From: Terasakiispira papahanaumokuakeensis
Lineage (GTDB): Bacteria > Pseudomonadota > Gammaproteobacteria > Pseudomonadales > Halomonadaceae
Reading direction: 5' to 3'
Length of the DNA: 64,000 nucleotides
Assembly: GCF_001709345.1 (NCBI RefSeq)
Contig: NZ_MDTQ01000001.1
Coordinates: 806,001 to 870,000, forward strand
Shown here: positions 17,085 through 26,684 of the stretch, piece by piece
Position numbering within the stretch: position 1 is the stretch's first letter
Layout: every line of letters starts with the position of its first letter
Program-made: the position numbers and the translations under genes
The notes under the pieces: model-generated
Seen by the model: only the letters and a program-made list of their open reading frames with translations
Told to the model about the DNA's origin: nothing
The model's database searches: none

Positions 17085-17795
17085 TTAGATCAGCAGCTCA
17101 CCCGTCTCAGCTGGAAACGATGGCATGGTGCCTACCACTTCAAGCTCACCACTTTCAATAGACCCTGTGCTCTGACTGTAGACCTCTAATAGACCACCTT
17201 CTGTTCTGAAGATCCCATCCTCTGGTAACGGTGTGGTTTCAAAGTCAGCCACCTCATCGCTGACAATAGGCCCACTATCCTGACCGGATACCTCTAATGG
17301 CCAGATTTCTGTTCTGAAGATTCCATCCTCTGGTAACGGCGTGGTTTCAAAGTCAGCCATCTCTCCGCTTTCATATACCCCAGTGGGCGGAGCCTCTTTA
17401 ACTTCTAACCCTCCAATCGGATCGAGGTCTGTGTCTGGGTCGATAGTATCGCCCTCAAAGTGAGTGAAGATGGACACATCGTTAACGTCATCGCCGGAGA
17501 CAGGGATTTCAAGATCTACGGGGTCTCCAAGATCACCGGGATCGGGAACGTTGGGGTTTTGGGGAAGATAGTCCGAGAGATCGTCGTCAGAGAGTTCTGC
17601 AGGTAATTGAATGATTTTACTGAGGTCAAAATCATCAAATGGGTCGTAGTCGTTGTTTGAGATAGAGGCATTTGCGATAGATTGTGTCGTGGTTTCAAGC
17701 CCTTCATTACCAGTTACAGTAGGGCTTTCTTTATCACTGGTGATAATGCTCGTGAGATATGTTTTATCTTCATGAGGTGTGAAACTTTTCATCAT
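17085..17795 (-). CDS. Acidic ETTPLPEDG-repeat protein (unknown family)
   Basis: A 236-residue, strongly acidic protein. A 17-residue block ADFETTPLPEDGIFRTE occurs twice, 36 residues apart, and a third divergent copy ends the protein. The central VSIFTHFEGDTIDPDTDLDP matches VVIFTPYEGQLDLSRDLDQ of the downstream neighbour. The tail LEVVGTMPSFPAETGELLI parallels LELIGTTPLPETGDLLA there, so the two are paralogues. The start region attcaaggataagatg-ATG is nearly the same as that of the 196-residue relative. No signal peptide, membrane helix or enzyme motif is seen. A type I secreted or surface acidic protein is a guess from the tail. Confidence 0.78.
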   Translation of the reverse strand: MMKSFTPHEDKTYLTSIITSDKESPTVTGNEGLETTTQSIANASISNNDYDPFDDFDLSKIIQLPAELSDDDLSDYLPQNPNVPDPGDLGDPVDLEIPVSGDDVNDVSIFTHFEGDTIDPDTDLDPIGGLEVKEAPPTGVYESGEMADFETTPLPEDGIFRTEIWPLEVSGQDSGPIVSDEVADFETTPLPEDGIFRTEGGLLEVYSQSTGSIESGELEVVGTMPSFPAETGELLI

Positions 17796-18441
17796 CTTAT
17801 CCTTGAATAAATGAAGTTGACTTGATCAATAAGGCTTTATTGCACATGGCTGTTATTGTGAATGAGCTTTCATATTAGTGGTTTATGAAAAAAGTTGAAT
17901 TATTTTTTGAAATCAAATATTTCAAATTGAAAACATATATTTATTGAATCTTTTCGGCGGCTTAGTTTTTGATTTTGATTTCCATTTGATTTTATAACTA
18001 TTTGATTTTATTGGTTTTTCTATTTTTTCTTATGAGCGATGAGCTTGTGATGGCAGTGGCTTTGTCTGTTGGTTTTTATTCTTTTTTCATTATTTTTGAT
18101 AATTGTTAGACGCTTTATGACTTCTAATGACAATTTATGACTAGTTTATATCTCATATTTTGAGATTTTTATGGATTTATATTTTTATTTTTTGTCTGAT
18201 GAATGCTCATTTTTTAGCTTTTTTACATCGGCTATCGAAAGTGTATCAAATGCTGATACTTGAATAGCGGGATGTCTAATTTATTTTTATTGGTCAATGG
18301 CTAAGGTTTTGAGATGAGTGATGAGAATTTTTCAGACATTTGTTGAGGTATATCTCGTATAGTGGATACCCGACTTCTGGAGGGGGACGTGGCCCGAATA
18401 CTGGAGTCACTGGAGCAGAGTGTGCTCTACCGAAACAAGTC
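17796..18441. other. Very T-rich intergenic region next to the IS remnant
   Basis: Plus-strand T-rich, low-GC sequence with no supported gene. It would form the A-rich upstream region of the 236-residue repeat gene and ends where the transposase fragment begins. Confidence 0.5.
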
Positions 18442-18608
18442 GGAGTTGATAATGGAGCAGAACGGATTGCCGCTGAATTTTATAGCGGTGGTGCTGTGAA
18501 AGGGATAGAGGTCGCTATATCCAACTTAGAAAACCTCATCAGAATGGTTTTGTGGAGCGGTTTAATCATTCTTTTAGATATGAATTTCTGGATGTGTATC
18601 TGTTTGAG
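18442..18608 (+). pseudogene. Frameshifted fragment of an IS3-family transposase (OrfB)
   Basis: Two frames together give a recognisable piece of an IS3-type DDE integrase core. Frame 1 from 18442 reads GVDNGAERIAAEF, the D-N-G-x-E block around the second catalytic Asp. After a shift near 18510, the frame starting at 18513 reads RYIQLRKPHQNGFVERFN followed by HSFRYEFLDVYLFE, the P-x-x-P-x-Q-N-x-x-x-E-x-F-N block with the catalytic Glu. Both sides run into unrelated sequence, so this is a short relic of an old insertion. No terminal inverted repeats or target duplication could be seen. Confidence 0.8.
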
Positions 18609-18724
18609 GGTTGTTGCACTATCCCCTTGCCAAAAAGTGAAAAACCCTAGTTTAGGGCTCTCTCAGTAACGGAGAGGTGGATAGCGGCTTGAAGCGAAGG
18701 TCGGCTCAATATCTGTGACGTCAA

Positions 18725-18755
18725 GCAAGCCAATCACTTTAAAGCGATTGGCTTG
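18725..18755. terminator. Hairpin between IS remnant and lipoprotein gene
   Basis: The perfect 11-bp stem gcaagccaatc / gattggcttgc has a 9-base loop and lies about 60 bp past the lipoprotein stop on the minus strand. No clear T tract follows, so termination is possible but not certain. Confidence 0.5.
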
Positions 18756-18813
18756 CATCGACAAAGGTACTTGCATTGAAAAAGGTATAAGAACCGGCTG
18801 TTTCGAGTAGAGA

Positions 18814-19431
18814 CTAGTACGATTGAGGGGGAGTGTAAGTTGCTTTTAAGGCCGAGATGAAAGCCGGATCATCAAGAGATTTGTCGATAGTCTGGCTCAG
18901 TACTTCATTGGCCATACGCTGTAATATATTAGGGTTACCCAATATGCCTGCCTCAAAAGGATCAAGTGTCTCTTCCTCGTTGTCCGTTCGATAAGCCTTG
19001 CTGAAGATTTGGTTGCCTGTGGCTTCTTGGACTAGTGATAGCGTTAAGTGGGCATGGGCTTCTTTATTGACGTATTGACTGACATCAAATTTAGTCAGTT
19101 CCACATCGAGTCGGTAATCTGATCTTATGCCTTGAGCCAGTAAATTGCGTTTTTCAAGGGCTTCTAGAAAAGCATTTTGGACCGTCTTAACGGTCTCTTC
19201 TTCGGTATATAACCATTGGACTGGATTACCAAAGCCGCCCCGAATTGCGCCCAACCAGTGATTATCTGTATCGCGATTATCCACAACGCTTACGATTTTG
19301 ACCTGGGTGAGGCTGCTATGCATAGGCGGAGGGGTTTCTGGTGTGTAGGCGATAGGCATGTAGTGTGTTGAGCAGCCTTGCATGATCAGTAATGTGAGCA
19401 CTAGGCTCATGAGCTTGAGTTTTTGGGTCAT
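18814..19431 (-). CDS. Outer-membrane lipoprotein, YajG-like
   Basis: A 205-residue lipoprotein. The N-terminal signal ends in the lipobox LIMQGC, with the acylated Cys at position 20. The body has VKIVSVVDNRDTDNHWLGAIRGGFGNP, a helix around TVKTVQNAFLEALEKRNLLA, then YRLDVELTKFDVSQYVNKEAHAHLTLSLV. This layout resembles YajG and related envelope lipoproteins of unknown function. It stands alone among the acidic repeat genes, and no functional tie to them is shown. Confidence 0.75.
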   Translation of the reverse strand: MTQKLKLMSLVLTLLIMQGCSTHYMPIAYTPETPPPMHSSLTQVKIVSVVDNRDTDNHWLGAIRGGFGNPVQWLYTEEETVKTVQNAFLEALEKRNLLAQGIRSDYRLDVELTKFDVSQYVNKEAHAHLTLSLVQEATGNQIFSKAYRTDNEEETLDPFEAGILGNPNILQRMANEVLSQTIDKSLDDPAFISALKATYTPPQSY

Positions 19432-19888
19432 CTGTCAATGTACTCACTGTCCGGTTGGAGGTCATCAGGTCGCGATCTGAAATTGCAGAGCTTGCGTTGA
19501 CTTAGCTTGTGTTGAATTAGCTCTGTCAGTAATGGCCTGTCAGTAATGGAAAGAAAAGTGATTGAATTAACGATAAGGGGAGTGCAAGGAGAGGCGGTAC
19601 GAAGAGGTTTAGCAATCACCGTTATAGCAAGGTAACGCTAATAAAATGAAGCTGCATCCCTGCGCTGTTTTATATCATTAATAGAATCAAGCATCCAATA
19701 AGTAGGTTATACGTTCAAAACCAATAAGATGCAAATACTCAGGAATGAGACCGTTTTGGAGCAATAGACCTTAAGTCTCGCTATAGCGGTTAAGATAAGT
19801 TGAATAATGCTGTCGAGGCTTTTGTATCATCACGGTATTGGGCGGGGCGTTATGGATAAGCCGTCATTGATCGCGTGATATAAACTCC
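19432..19888. other. Intergenic region upstream of the lipoprotein
   Basis: About 450 bases without a supported gene. The 63-codon minus-strand frame at 19428-19619 has no RBS or family resemblance. The sequence would contain the lipoprotein promoter. Confidence 0.5.
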
Positions 19889-19947
19889 AATGCCCGCTAC
19901 ATCAAAGGCTCAGTGTAGCGGGCATTTATGATGTTAACCGCGATAGA
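19889..19947 (-). terminator. 3' hairpin and conserved motif of the 196-residue gene
   Basis: The perfect 13-bp stem aatgcccgctaca (19889-19901) / tgtagcgggcatt (19914-19926) is followed inwards by ttatgatgttaaccgcgataga (19926-19947). This is the third copy of the motif seen after the two other acidic tail genes. Confidence 0.75.
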
Positions 19948-19975
19948 CATATCGTGATTAACTTAGGTCTGATGT

Positions 19976-20566
19976 TTAGATCAGTACGCTATCGGTTTCC
20001 AGCGCAGGCACATCCGCTGTGCCGACCAGTGTAATGTCATGAGAATCAACCGGTGCTTGGCTATAAACAACAGCATCATCGTGATGGTCGGTGAAGTCGA
20101 ATGCATCAACGCCTGTGAGCTCATCTGACGGTGTCGCTTCAAAAGCGAAGCTACTGAAGTCATTCATGTTACTCAGCACTTCAGTATATGCGTTGCTTGC
20201 AGCAGTGGACCATTCGGAGTCGGTTGAACGTAGCATGGCTTCGAGCATGTTCACCATGATGTCTGCTTTATCGACACCGTCTTGCTGCAGTTCATTGGTG
20301 AAATACTGTTTGGTGACTTGTTGACGCTCTGCAGACACCAGGCCATTCGCATAGCTTTCTGTCAATGAAGAGACGAATTGACGGTCTGTCGTACCGCTGT
20401 AATCAGTGCCCAGGTAGCCTGAATCCAGTAAGAATTGAGCCACTTTATGCAGATCATTCTGACCATAACTGGTCAGGAAGTCACCTTGCATATCTGTCAA
20501 ATCTTTGCCATAGGCGGTATAAGCTAGGAGGTAAACCTTTTCTTCGAAAGAAGCGGAAATCGCCAT
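19976..20566 (-). CDS. Protein with a DUF4214-like helical domain and shared acidic tail
   Basis: A 196-residue acidic protein. Residues 5-140 are helical (FEEKVYLLAYTAYGKDL, FVSSLTESYANGLVSAERQQ, VTKQYFTNELQQDGVDKADIM) and loosely resemble DUF4214 repeats, which are common in type I secreted surface proteins. From about 150 the protein turns acidic (DDAVVYSQAP) and ends DITLVGTADVPALETDSVLI, matching the tails of the 216- and 236-residue neighbours. Its N-terminus matches that of the 180-residue neighbour. The start region attcaaggataggata-ATG is nearly the same as the 236-residue gene. The DUF4214 link is tentative. Confidence 0.75.
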   Translation of the reverse strand: MAISASFEEKVYLLAYTAYGKDLTDMQGDFLTSYGQNDLHKVAQFLLDSGYLGTDYSGTTDRQFVSSLTESYANGLVSAERQQVTKQYFTNELQQDGVDKADIMVNMLEAMLRSTDSEWSTAASNAYTEVLSNMNDFSSFAFEATPSDELTGVDAFDFTDHHDDAVVYSQAPVDSHDITLVGTADVPALETDSVLI

Positions 20567-20824
20567 TATCCTATCCTTGAATTAATGGAGTTAAAAGGTA
20601 CAGCTAAGCGTCAGAAATCCTGCCGATAACCTAACTGTGCTTTCGATAGTAAAGGCTAAATGCAGGTATTAAATCGACAGTTTTGTGATTAATTGTTTTT
20701 AATTGAAAATGATAATGTTTTGCATTTTTGTTGAGGTAGAGTGACATCATGGCGCAGGGTCGGGGCAAAGAGTCGAGATAAAGAGTCGAGGATATCGCGA
20801 TGATCAGCCTGTTATAGGGGAGAC

Positions 20825-20854
20825 AAAAATGCCCGCATGATCGCGGGCATTTTT
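20825..20854 (-). terminator. Terminator after the Bor-like lipoprotein gene
   Basis: The stem aaaaatgcccgc (20825-20836) / gcgggcattttt (20843-20854) is perfect over 12 pairs with a 6-base loop. It has T tracts on both strands, so it can work in both directions. It lies 70 bp past the Bor-like gene. Confidence 0.85.
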
Positions 20855-20923
20855 ATCGGGTCTTGTCTGAATATTTCGATTCAGCATGACCTATTGAATG
20901 CGGTTAACCCCATTCAATGTGGC

Positions 20924-21214
20924 TTACTTACAGTAGATGCGGGCTTCACGCGGGGTATAGATACCGAAGGTCACGACACTCAGGACAACATTGCCAAATG
21001 TTTGTTGAGTTTCAACGCGTACCACATTTTCGGCGCCACCACAGACTTCTGCAGCATTCACGGTTTTACGTTGGCCGATGCCGTTGATAAAGAACGGCTG
21101 TGCACGTTTGTAATCAGCGGCGTTGCTTTGGCTGTCATCTTGCATAACGAAGCGTTGGTTTGAGCAGCCCGCCATCAGGACCGCCACAAGACCCACTAAA
21201 AGTAATTTTTTCAT
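20924..21214 (-). CDS. Bor/Iss-family outer-membrane lipoprotein
   Basis: A small lipoprotein (about 96 residues from the ATG at 21214) with the signal MKKLLLVGLVAVLMAGC and lipid-modified Cys17. The body FFINGIGQRKTVNAAEVCGG, then RVETQQTFGN and FGIYTPREARIYC, matches the lambda Bor / Iss family, linked to serum resistance in enterobacteria. Such proteins are often phage- or plasmid-borne, yet no phage genes are seen nearby. A longer open frame reaches 21307, but the lipoprotein signal fixes the later start, with AGGGAA upstream. Confidence 0.87.
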   Translation of the reverse strand: MKKLLLVGLVAVLMAGCSNQRFVMQDDSQSNAADYKRAQPFFINGIGQRKTVNAAEVCGGAENVVRVETQQTFGNVVLSVVTFGIYTPREARIYCK

Positions 21215-21396
21215 GGAATAAAAGTTCCCTATAAGCCACATGTGATGAACAAAGCGCGCCCTCGCTGGCGCAGGCGCTATTATTGATTTTAGAGGTGTTT
21301 TATACAAGAGACACTTGCAAAATTAATACACATCATTGATCGGAGCTCGGTTCATCATCGCGTCTTGCGTTGGGGCTGTTGAGAAGACTTTGTGCA

Positions 21397-22035
<639 letters not shown>

Positions 22036-22052
22036 TGATGATCTCCTCAAAA

Positions 22053-22718
22053 TTAGCTGCGAAATAAACGTGAATATTGGGTTTCATGCTGGGCTGAGCC
22101 TAGGGCCAGCCCCGGTAGCATGGGGCCGAGTTGATCATCCGGGAGGCTGAGCGCCAGGTCGACCGCTTGTGTCAGTGACGGTCGTAGTTGTTCGATGATC
22201 TGCTGGGCGGCGGTGTGGCCCAAAGGCAGTGCTTTACAGGCCACGGCCAGTTGATTCTCCAGCCAGGCCCAGGCAAAGCCCAATAACATGGGGCGAGTGC
22301 TGATGTGCCTTTGATCGGCCGTCCAGGCAAACAGGCCGACATAACTCGGCGGTGTAGGGCCGTCGGTTGGGGCCAGCGATAGGCTTTTGAGCAGTCGCTG
22401 CAAGGCAGCCCCAAGGCGAATATCTTCGTCGTAGAGCTCGGCGGTCTCTCGGCTGGCCAGCAACCAATCATTCCAGTATTGCAGTCTGTCCTGATCCTGC
22501 TCGGCCCAGGCTTGGCGCATCCGCGCTAACACCGGCAGTTCACAACGGGCCAGCCCATCATTCAGCACACCTTCTAACCATGAGGTGAGGTCGTTGGCAT
22601 CCTCAACCCAGCCCAATTCAAAGGCACTTTCCAAGCCTTGAGACCAAGCAAAAGCGCCGATGGGCAGGGCCGGGCTGACCAGCTGTAATAAGCCCAGCAG
22701 TGCAAGATCGTCATTCAT
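22053..22718 (-). CDS. ureF: Urease accessory protein UreF
   Basis: UreF links UreG to the urease-UreD complex and regulates its GTPase during nickel insertion. The all-helical protein shows the family N-terminus [21 protein letters not shown] and continues with [24 protein letters not shown]. The ATG at 22718 overlaps the ureE stop by eight bases (ATGAATGA), suggesting coupled translation. The open frame extends much further upstream only because it runs through the complementary frame of the His-rich ureE tail. Length from this start is 221 residues, normal for UreF. Confidence 0.95.
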   Translation of the reverse strand: MNDDLALLGLLQLVSPALPIGAFAWSQGLESAFELGWVEDANDLTSWLEGVLNDGLARCELPVLARMRQAWAEQDQDRLQYWNDWLLASRETAELYDEDIRLGAALQRLLKSLSLAPTDGPTPPSYVGLFAWTADQRHISTRPMLLGFAWAWLENQLAVACKALPLGHTAAQQIIEQLRPSLTQAVDLALSLPDDQLGPMLPGLALGSAQHETQYSRLFRS

Positions 22719-23259
22719 GAGTGTGTTCATGGTGACGGTGTTCATGCGAGTGACCGTGTTCATGGTGACTGTGCCCATGCGAATGGTCATGGCTATGGGA
22801 ATGCCCGTGGCCCGATTCCCCTTGTGCGTAAGCGCCCGGTTCAGGGTCAAAAGGTGCCTGATGGTGGTGTAGTTGCGCGCCGAGTCGGGTGGCTAAAGCT
22901 TCCAACACATGATCAGGCGGGAAGCGTACCCAGCCCCCAGCGTCATCTTGACCCATGGCCAGTTGCACATGACGGTTGCCCAGGTGATAGCACAGCCGAG
23001 CCAGTGCCAACCCGGACTCAATACGAGCGGTCACGACAGGTTCATCCGCCGCTTGGACCCGAATGATTTCTCCTGTGTCGGCTTTCAGCCCTTCACCATC
23101 GCGCAGCACCGGGCCGCGATCGAGGAAAAGGCCGACCTCTTGGCCTTGATCCGTGGTGGCTCTCAGGCGGCCGCGAATACGCAATTCCAGGGGGAGTGTG
23201 AGTGTGTCGCTAGCCGCTTGATCGTTCAGTGGGCCCAGTCGCTGTGTGAGTTCGAGCAT
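22711..23259 (-). CDS. ureE: Urease nickel metallochaperone UreE
   Basis: UreE supplies nickel to the urease assembly complex. The N-terminal peptide-binding domain (about 1-70) and C-terminal metal domain are both present, with CYHLGNRHVQLAMG carrying the conserved interface His. The last 35 residues contain 17 His in GHSHSHDHSHGHSHHEHGH-type repeats, a nickel-storage tail as in Klebsiella UreE. A short 17-bp imperfect repeat lies in the gap to ureC (about 23292-23330). Confidence 0.96.
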   Translation of the reverse strand: MLELTQRLGPLNDQAASDTLTLPLELRIRGRLRATTDQGQEVGLFLDRGPVLRDGEGLKADTGEIIRVQAADEPVVTARIESGLALARLCYHLGNRHVQLAMGQDDAGGWVRFPPDHVLEALATRLGAQLHHHQAPFDPEPGAYAQGESGHGHSHSHDHSHGHSHHEHGHSHEHRHHEHTHE

Positions 23260-23323
23260 GATCTTGTCCTTGGGTTCTCAATATCCGCGTTAAAACGAAA
23301 CCAGCGCTAAAATAAAACCAGCC

Positions 23324-25027
23324 CTAAAACAAATGATAGCGCTGGGCCAACGGCAGTTCGGTGGCGGGCTCACAAGTCAGCAGTTCGCCATCGGCGTGAA
23401 CTTCATAGGTTTGTGGGTCCACTGTCAGTACCGGGCACTGGTCATTCAATTTCATATCGCTTTTACGGACCTGACGGATGTGACGGCAAGCGGAAAGCGG
23501 GCTATCCAGCCCCAACTGCGTGCCAATATCGGCATCCAGTGCGGCCTGACTGACAAAGGTGAGGCGAGTGGCGCTGGCGGCTTTGCCATAGGCGCCGAAC
23601 ATGGGGCGATAGTGCACCGGTTGCGGGGTCGGGATCGAGGCATTGGGATCGCCCATGGGCGCTGCTGCAATCATGCCGCCTTTGAGAATACAGGCCGGTT
23701 TCACCCCAAAAAAAGCCGGGCTCCATAACACCAGATCCGCCAATTTGCCGACTTCAATGGAGCCGACCTCATGGGCGATGCCATGGGTAATCGCGGAATT
23801 GATGGTGTACTTGGCGATATAGCGTTTGGCCCTTAGGTTATCGGCCCCTATGGCTTCATCTTCCGGCAATAAGCCACGCTGCACTTTCATTTTATGGGCG
23901 GTTTGCCAAGTCCGGCAGATGACTTCACCGACGCGCCCCATAGCCTGGGAGTCAGAGGAGATCATCGAGATCACGCCCATATCGTGAAGAATATCTTCGG
24001 CGGCAATGGTCTCGCGGCGAATACGGGAGTCAGCAAAGGCCACATCTTCTGGGATATTGGGGTCCAGGTGATGACACACCATCAGCATATCGAGGTGCTC
24101 ATCAATGGTGTTGACCGTATAGGGCCGGGTGGGGTTGGTGGATGATGGCAGTACATTGTTCAGCGCGCAGGCGGTGATGATATCCGGTGCATGGCCGCCC
24201 CCAGCGCCTTCGGTATGGAACGTATGAATACAGCGATCTTTAAAGGCGGCGAGGGTATCTTCGACAAAACCTGCTTCATTGAGGGTGTCGGTATGAATCG
24301 CGACTTGGACGTCATACTCATCGGCGACATTCAAGCAGTTATCGATAGAGGCGGGAGTGGTGCCCCAGTCTTCATGCAGTTTAAGCCCAATCACCCCGGC
24401 CTCGATCTGCTGCTTCAAGGCTGCCGGCAAACTGGCATTGCCCTTGCCAAGAAAGCCAATATTCATGGGCAAAGTGTCGACGGCTTGGAGCATCTTGCCA
24501 ATATGCCAAGGGCCGGGTGTGCAGGTGGTGGCATTGGTGCCAGTCGCGGGGCCAGTACCGCCGCCGAGCATGGTGGTGACACCGCTCATCAGGGCTTCTT
24601 CGACTTGCTGTGGGCAAATAAAATGAATATGCGGATCGATGCCGCCTGCCGTCAAAATTTTGCCCTCACCGGCAATGACCTCGGTGCCGGGGCCAATCAC
24701 TAAGGTGACATCCGGTTGGGTATCGGGGTTACCGGCTTTGCCAATACCGGCGATACGACCTTTTTGAAGGCCCACGTCGGCTTTGACAATGCCCCACCAA
24801 TCTAGAATCAACGCATTGGTGATGACGGTATCCATCACGCTATCATCCGCCCGCTGGCTCTGGCCCATGCCGTCACGAATCACTTTACCGCCGCCAAACT
24901 TCACTTCATCGCCGTAATGGGTGTAATCCTGCTCGACCTGAATCCACAGTTCGGTATCGCCTAAACGCACGCGATCACCGGTCGTGGGGCCATACATATC
25001 GGCATACGCTTGTCGGGAAATCTTCAT
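23324..25027 (-). CDS. ureC: Urease alpha subunit UreC (catalytic)
   Basis: This catalytic subunit hydrolyses urea to ammonia and carbamate with a di-nickel centre. The 567-residue protein shows the first nickel ligands in [14 protein letters not shown] and the carbamylated lysine in [12 protein letters not shown]. Further His ligands lie in AIHTDTLNE and [15 protein letters not shown]. The mobile-flap Cys is in [19 protein letters not shown]. All expected active-site residues are present. The start overlaps the ureB stop by ATGA. Confidence 0.98.
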   Translation of the reverse strand: MKISRQAYADMYGPTTGDRVRLGDTELWIQVEQDYTHYGDEVKFGGGKVIRDGMGQSQRADDSVMDTVITNALILDWWGIVKADVGLQKGRIAGIGKAGNPDTQPDVTLVIGPGTEVIAGEGKILTAGGIDPHIHFICPQQVEEALMSGVTTMLGGGTGPATGTNATTCTPGPWHIGKMLQAVDTLPMNIGFLGKGNASLPAALKQQIEAGVIGLKLHEDWGTTPASIDNCLNVADEYDVQVAIHTDTLNEAGFVEDTLAAFKDRCIHTFHTEGAGGGHAPDIITACALNNVLPSSTNPTRPYTVNTIDEHLDMLMVCHHLDPNIPEDVAFADSRIRRETIAAEDILHDMGVISMISSDSQAMGRVGEVICRTWQTAHKMKVQRGLLPEDEAIGADNLRAKRYIAKYTINSAITHGIAHEVGSIEVGKLADLVLWSPAFFGVKPACILKGGMIAAAPMGDPNASIPTPQPVHYRPMFGAYGKAASATRLTFVSQAALDADIGTQLGLDSPLSACRHIRQVRKSDMKLNDQCPVLTVDPQTYEVHADGELLTCEPATELPLAQRYHLF

Positions 25028-25368
25028 GCGGGATCTCCTTGAGGTTGTCCACCGGATGCTGGTGTCACTGGCCCCATCACCTCACCACGAAAGCCGTAAA
25101 TGACTTGATCGTCAGCAAAGGGAATCAAGGTCACTTGGCGGGTTTGGCCGGGCTCAAAGCGAATGGCGGTGCCGGCAGCAATATCCAGACGCAAACCCCG
25201 GGCCAAATCACGATCAAAACGGAGTGCCGGGTTGGCTTCGGCAAAATGGTAATGTGAGCCGATCTGGATGGGCCGGTCGCCGCTATTGGCCACTTCCAAG
25301 GTCGTGCGAGGGCGATCGGGACACAACTCAATATCGCCCGTTTGTAATTGGTATTCGCCAGGAATCAT
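25024..25368 (-). CDS. ureB: Urease beta subunit UreB
   Basis: A structural subunit of the (UreABC)3 urease. [19 protein letters not shown] opens the protein and [27 protein letters not shown] is the family core. The ATG at 25368 lies five bases after GGAGG, better than the adjacent ATG or the upstream TTG. The stop overlaps the ureC start. Separate ureA and ureB genes are the usual bacterial arrangement. Confidence 0.97.
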   Translation of the reverse strand: MIPGEYQLQTGDIELCPDRPRTTLEVANSGDRPIQIGSHYHFAEANPALRFDRDLARGLRLDIAAGTAIRFEPGQTRQVTLIPFADDQVIYGFRGEVMGPVTPASGGQPQGDPA

Positions 25369-25441
25369 CATGGCCTCCAAGCTGTCATGCAGACGGCGGG
25401 TGTCTGCGTCGTGAATCGGTTTTTTATACGATCAAGTGTCG

Positions 25442-25744
25442 TTATACGATCGGGTGATGGACGGTGACCAACTTAGTGCCATCGGGAAAGGTGGCTTCAA
25501 CCTGTACTTCGTCGACCATCTCGGCGATGCCGTCCATCACGTCATCTCGCGTCAGCACTTGGGTGCCCAAACTCATCAGCTCGGCGACACTTTTGCCCTC
25601 GCGTGCGCCTTCTAATATCTCAGCGCTGATTAAAGCCACGGCTTCGGGATAGTTCAGTTTGAGCCCTTTGGCCTTGCGTCTTTCCGCCAACAGTGCGGCA
25701 GTGAATAACAGCAACTTATCTTTATCGCGAGGGGTGAGTTCCAT
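25442..25744 (-). CDS. ureA: Urease gamma subunit UreA
   Basis: A 100-residue structural subunit of urease, exactly the family length. It begins [23 protein letters not shown] and ends [19 protein letters not shown], both highly conserved. The gap to ureB is 73 bases and holds a short AT-rich direct repeat (atacgatc-type) but no gene. Confidence 0.98.
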   Translation of the reverse strand: MELTPRDKDKLLLFTAALLAERRKAKGLKLNYPEAVALISAEILEGAREGKSVAELMSLGTQVLTRDDVMDGIAEMVDEVQVEATFPDGTKLVTVHHPIV

Positions 25745-25781
25745 GGCATAACTCCAATGAACGTGATGATTCTTGATTGAA

Positions 25782-26684
25782 TTAAGTCAGCCAGATACGC
25801 GGTATCTGAGCGGGTAGGCCTAGCCATAAAGGACGTAAACAACACCAGGCCTGCAGGCAAAGCGACCAGGCTTCATTGCGATCATGACCTAAATAACGTA
25901 GCAGTAAGACCCCCTGACGATGACTCACTGCCCAGCGGGGAGAGGCCGGTAGCGCTTCTCGGAGTGTATTAATGGCTTGATCTGGTGCGCTTAATCCGAC
26001 ACACCATAAGGTCGCTTGCACACTGGCGCTCCCTTGTCCCCAATGGCCTTTGAAGCGAGGGTGTTGTGGCTCCATGAGTTGGCGTTCGTGCCATAGCGGG
26101 CGGTCATCGCGAGTGAGGGCAAAACGCTGATCCAGCTGGCCTTGGACAAAAGGCAGATCACCGGCCTGGCGCCCCAATACCAGCACTTCCCAGCCGAGGC
26201 AGCGAGCATCCCCTTGTAGTGCGATCTCAGTCGATTGCTGGCCCCGAGAGCCATCAAAGGCAATGGTGTCTTGCGGTAGCCACTCCAAGGTCGCGCCAGG
26301 GGCCACCTTCAGCGCTGTGGTTTGTGACCAATGAACGCCATGACTATCCGCTTTATACAGCTTATTGGCGGCTGGTGTGGTGAGTAATGCATGGGCGTGG
26401 GGCGCCAGCTCTGCCTCAATGTGCAAGGCATCACCACTGACCAGCCCGCCAGGGGGATGTAACAAATAGACATGGCAACAGCCGTCACGGCCTTCAGGGT
26501 AAAAAGGCCGCTGTACCCGCAGTGGCCCTTGGTGTTGGCGGGTCACCAGCCGGGTGACCCCTTGGCCGTTCTCCTCCCGATGGGCTAACCCCAACTTAAG
26601 ATGGGCCGCCCAGCGGCGAGTGGGGTCAAAGCGGTGCCCTGAATCGGCGGCTTTCGATGTGGGTTGGGCGAAGTCTGCAGTCAT
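25782..26684 (-). CDS. ureD: Urease accessory protein UreD
   Basis: UreD is the first factor to bind apo-urease and is thought to channel nickel and recruit UreF/UreG. The beta-rich protein contains [26 protein letters not shown] and [14 protein letters not shown], followed by [18 protein letters not shown], all typical UreD segments. Its ATG overlaps the urtE stop (TAATG), so the urea transporter and urease genes form one transcription unit. Length 300 residues is normal. Confidence 0.96.
   Translation of the reverse strand: MTADFAQPTSKAADSGHRFDPTRRWAAHLKLGLAHREENGQGVTRLVTRQHQGPLRVQRPFYPEGRDGCCHVYLLHPPGGLVSGDALHIEAELAPHAHALLTTPAANKLYKADSHGVHWSQTTALKVAPGATLEWLPQDTIAFDGSRGQQSTEIALQGDARCLGWEVLVLGRQAGDLPFVQGQLDQRFALTRDDRPLWHERQLMEPQHPRFKGHWGQGSASVQATLWCVGLSAPDQAINTLREALPASPRWAVSHRQGVLLLRYLGHDRNEAWSLCLQAWCCLRPLWLGLPAQIPRIWLT

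Noticed and set aside
19428-19619. 63-codon minus-strand frame upstream of the lipoprotein
   Set aside because: It has no ribosome-binding site, no family match and lies in the presumed promoter region.
20700-20725. gataatg-rich sequence upstream of the 196-residue gene as a Fur box
   Set aside because: Only one GATAAT hexamer is present and the right half lacks the ATTATC counterpart.
22719-22850. 44-residue N-terminal extension of UreF (MTLNRALTHKG-type)
   Set aside because: It is read from a second frame of the His-rich ureE tail; the UreF fold begins at the ATG at 22718.
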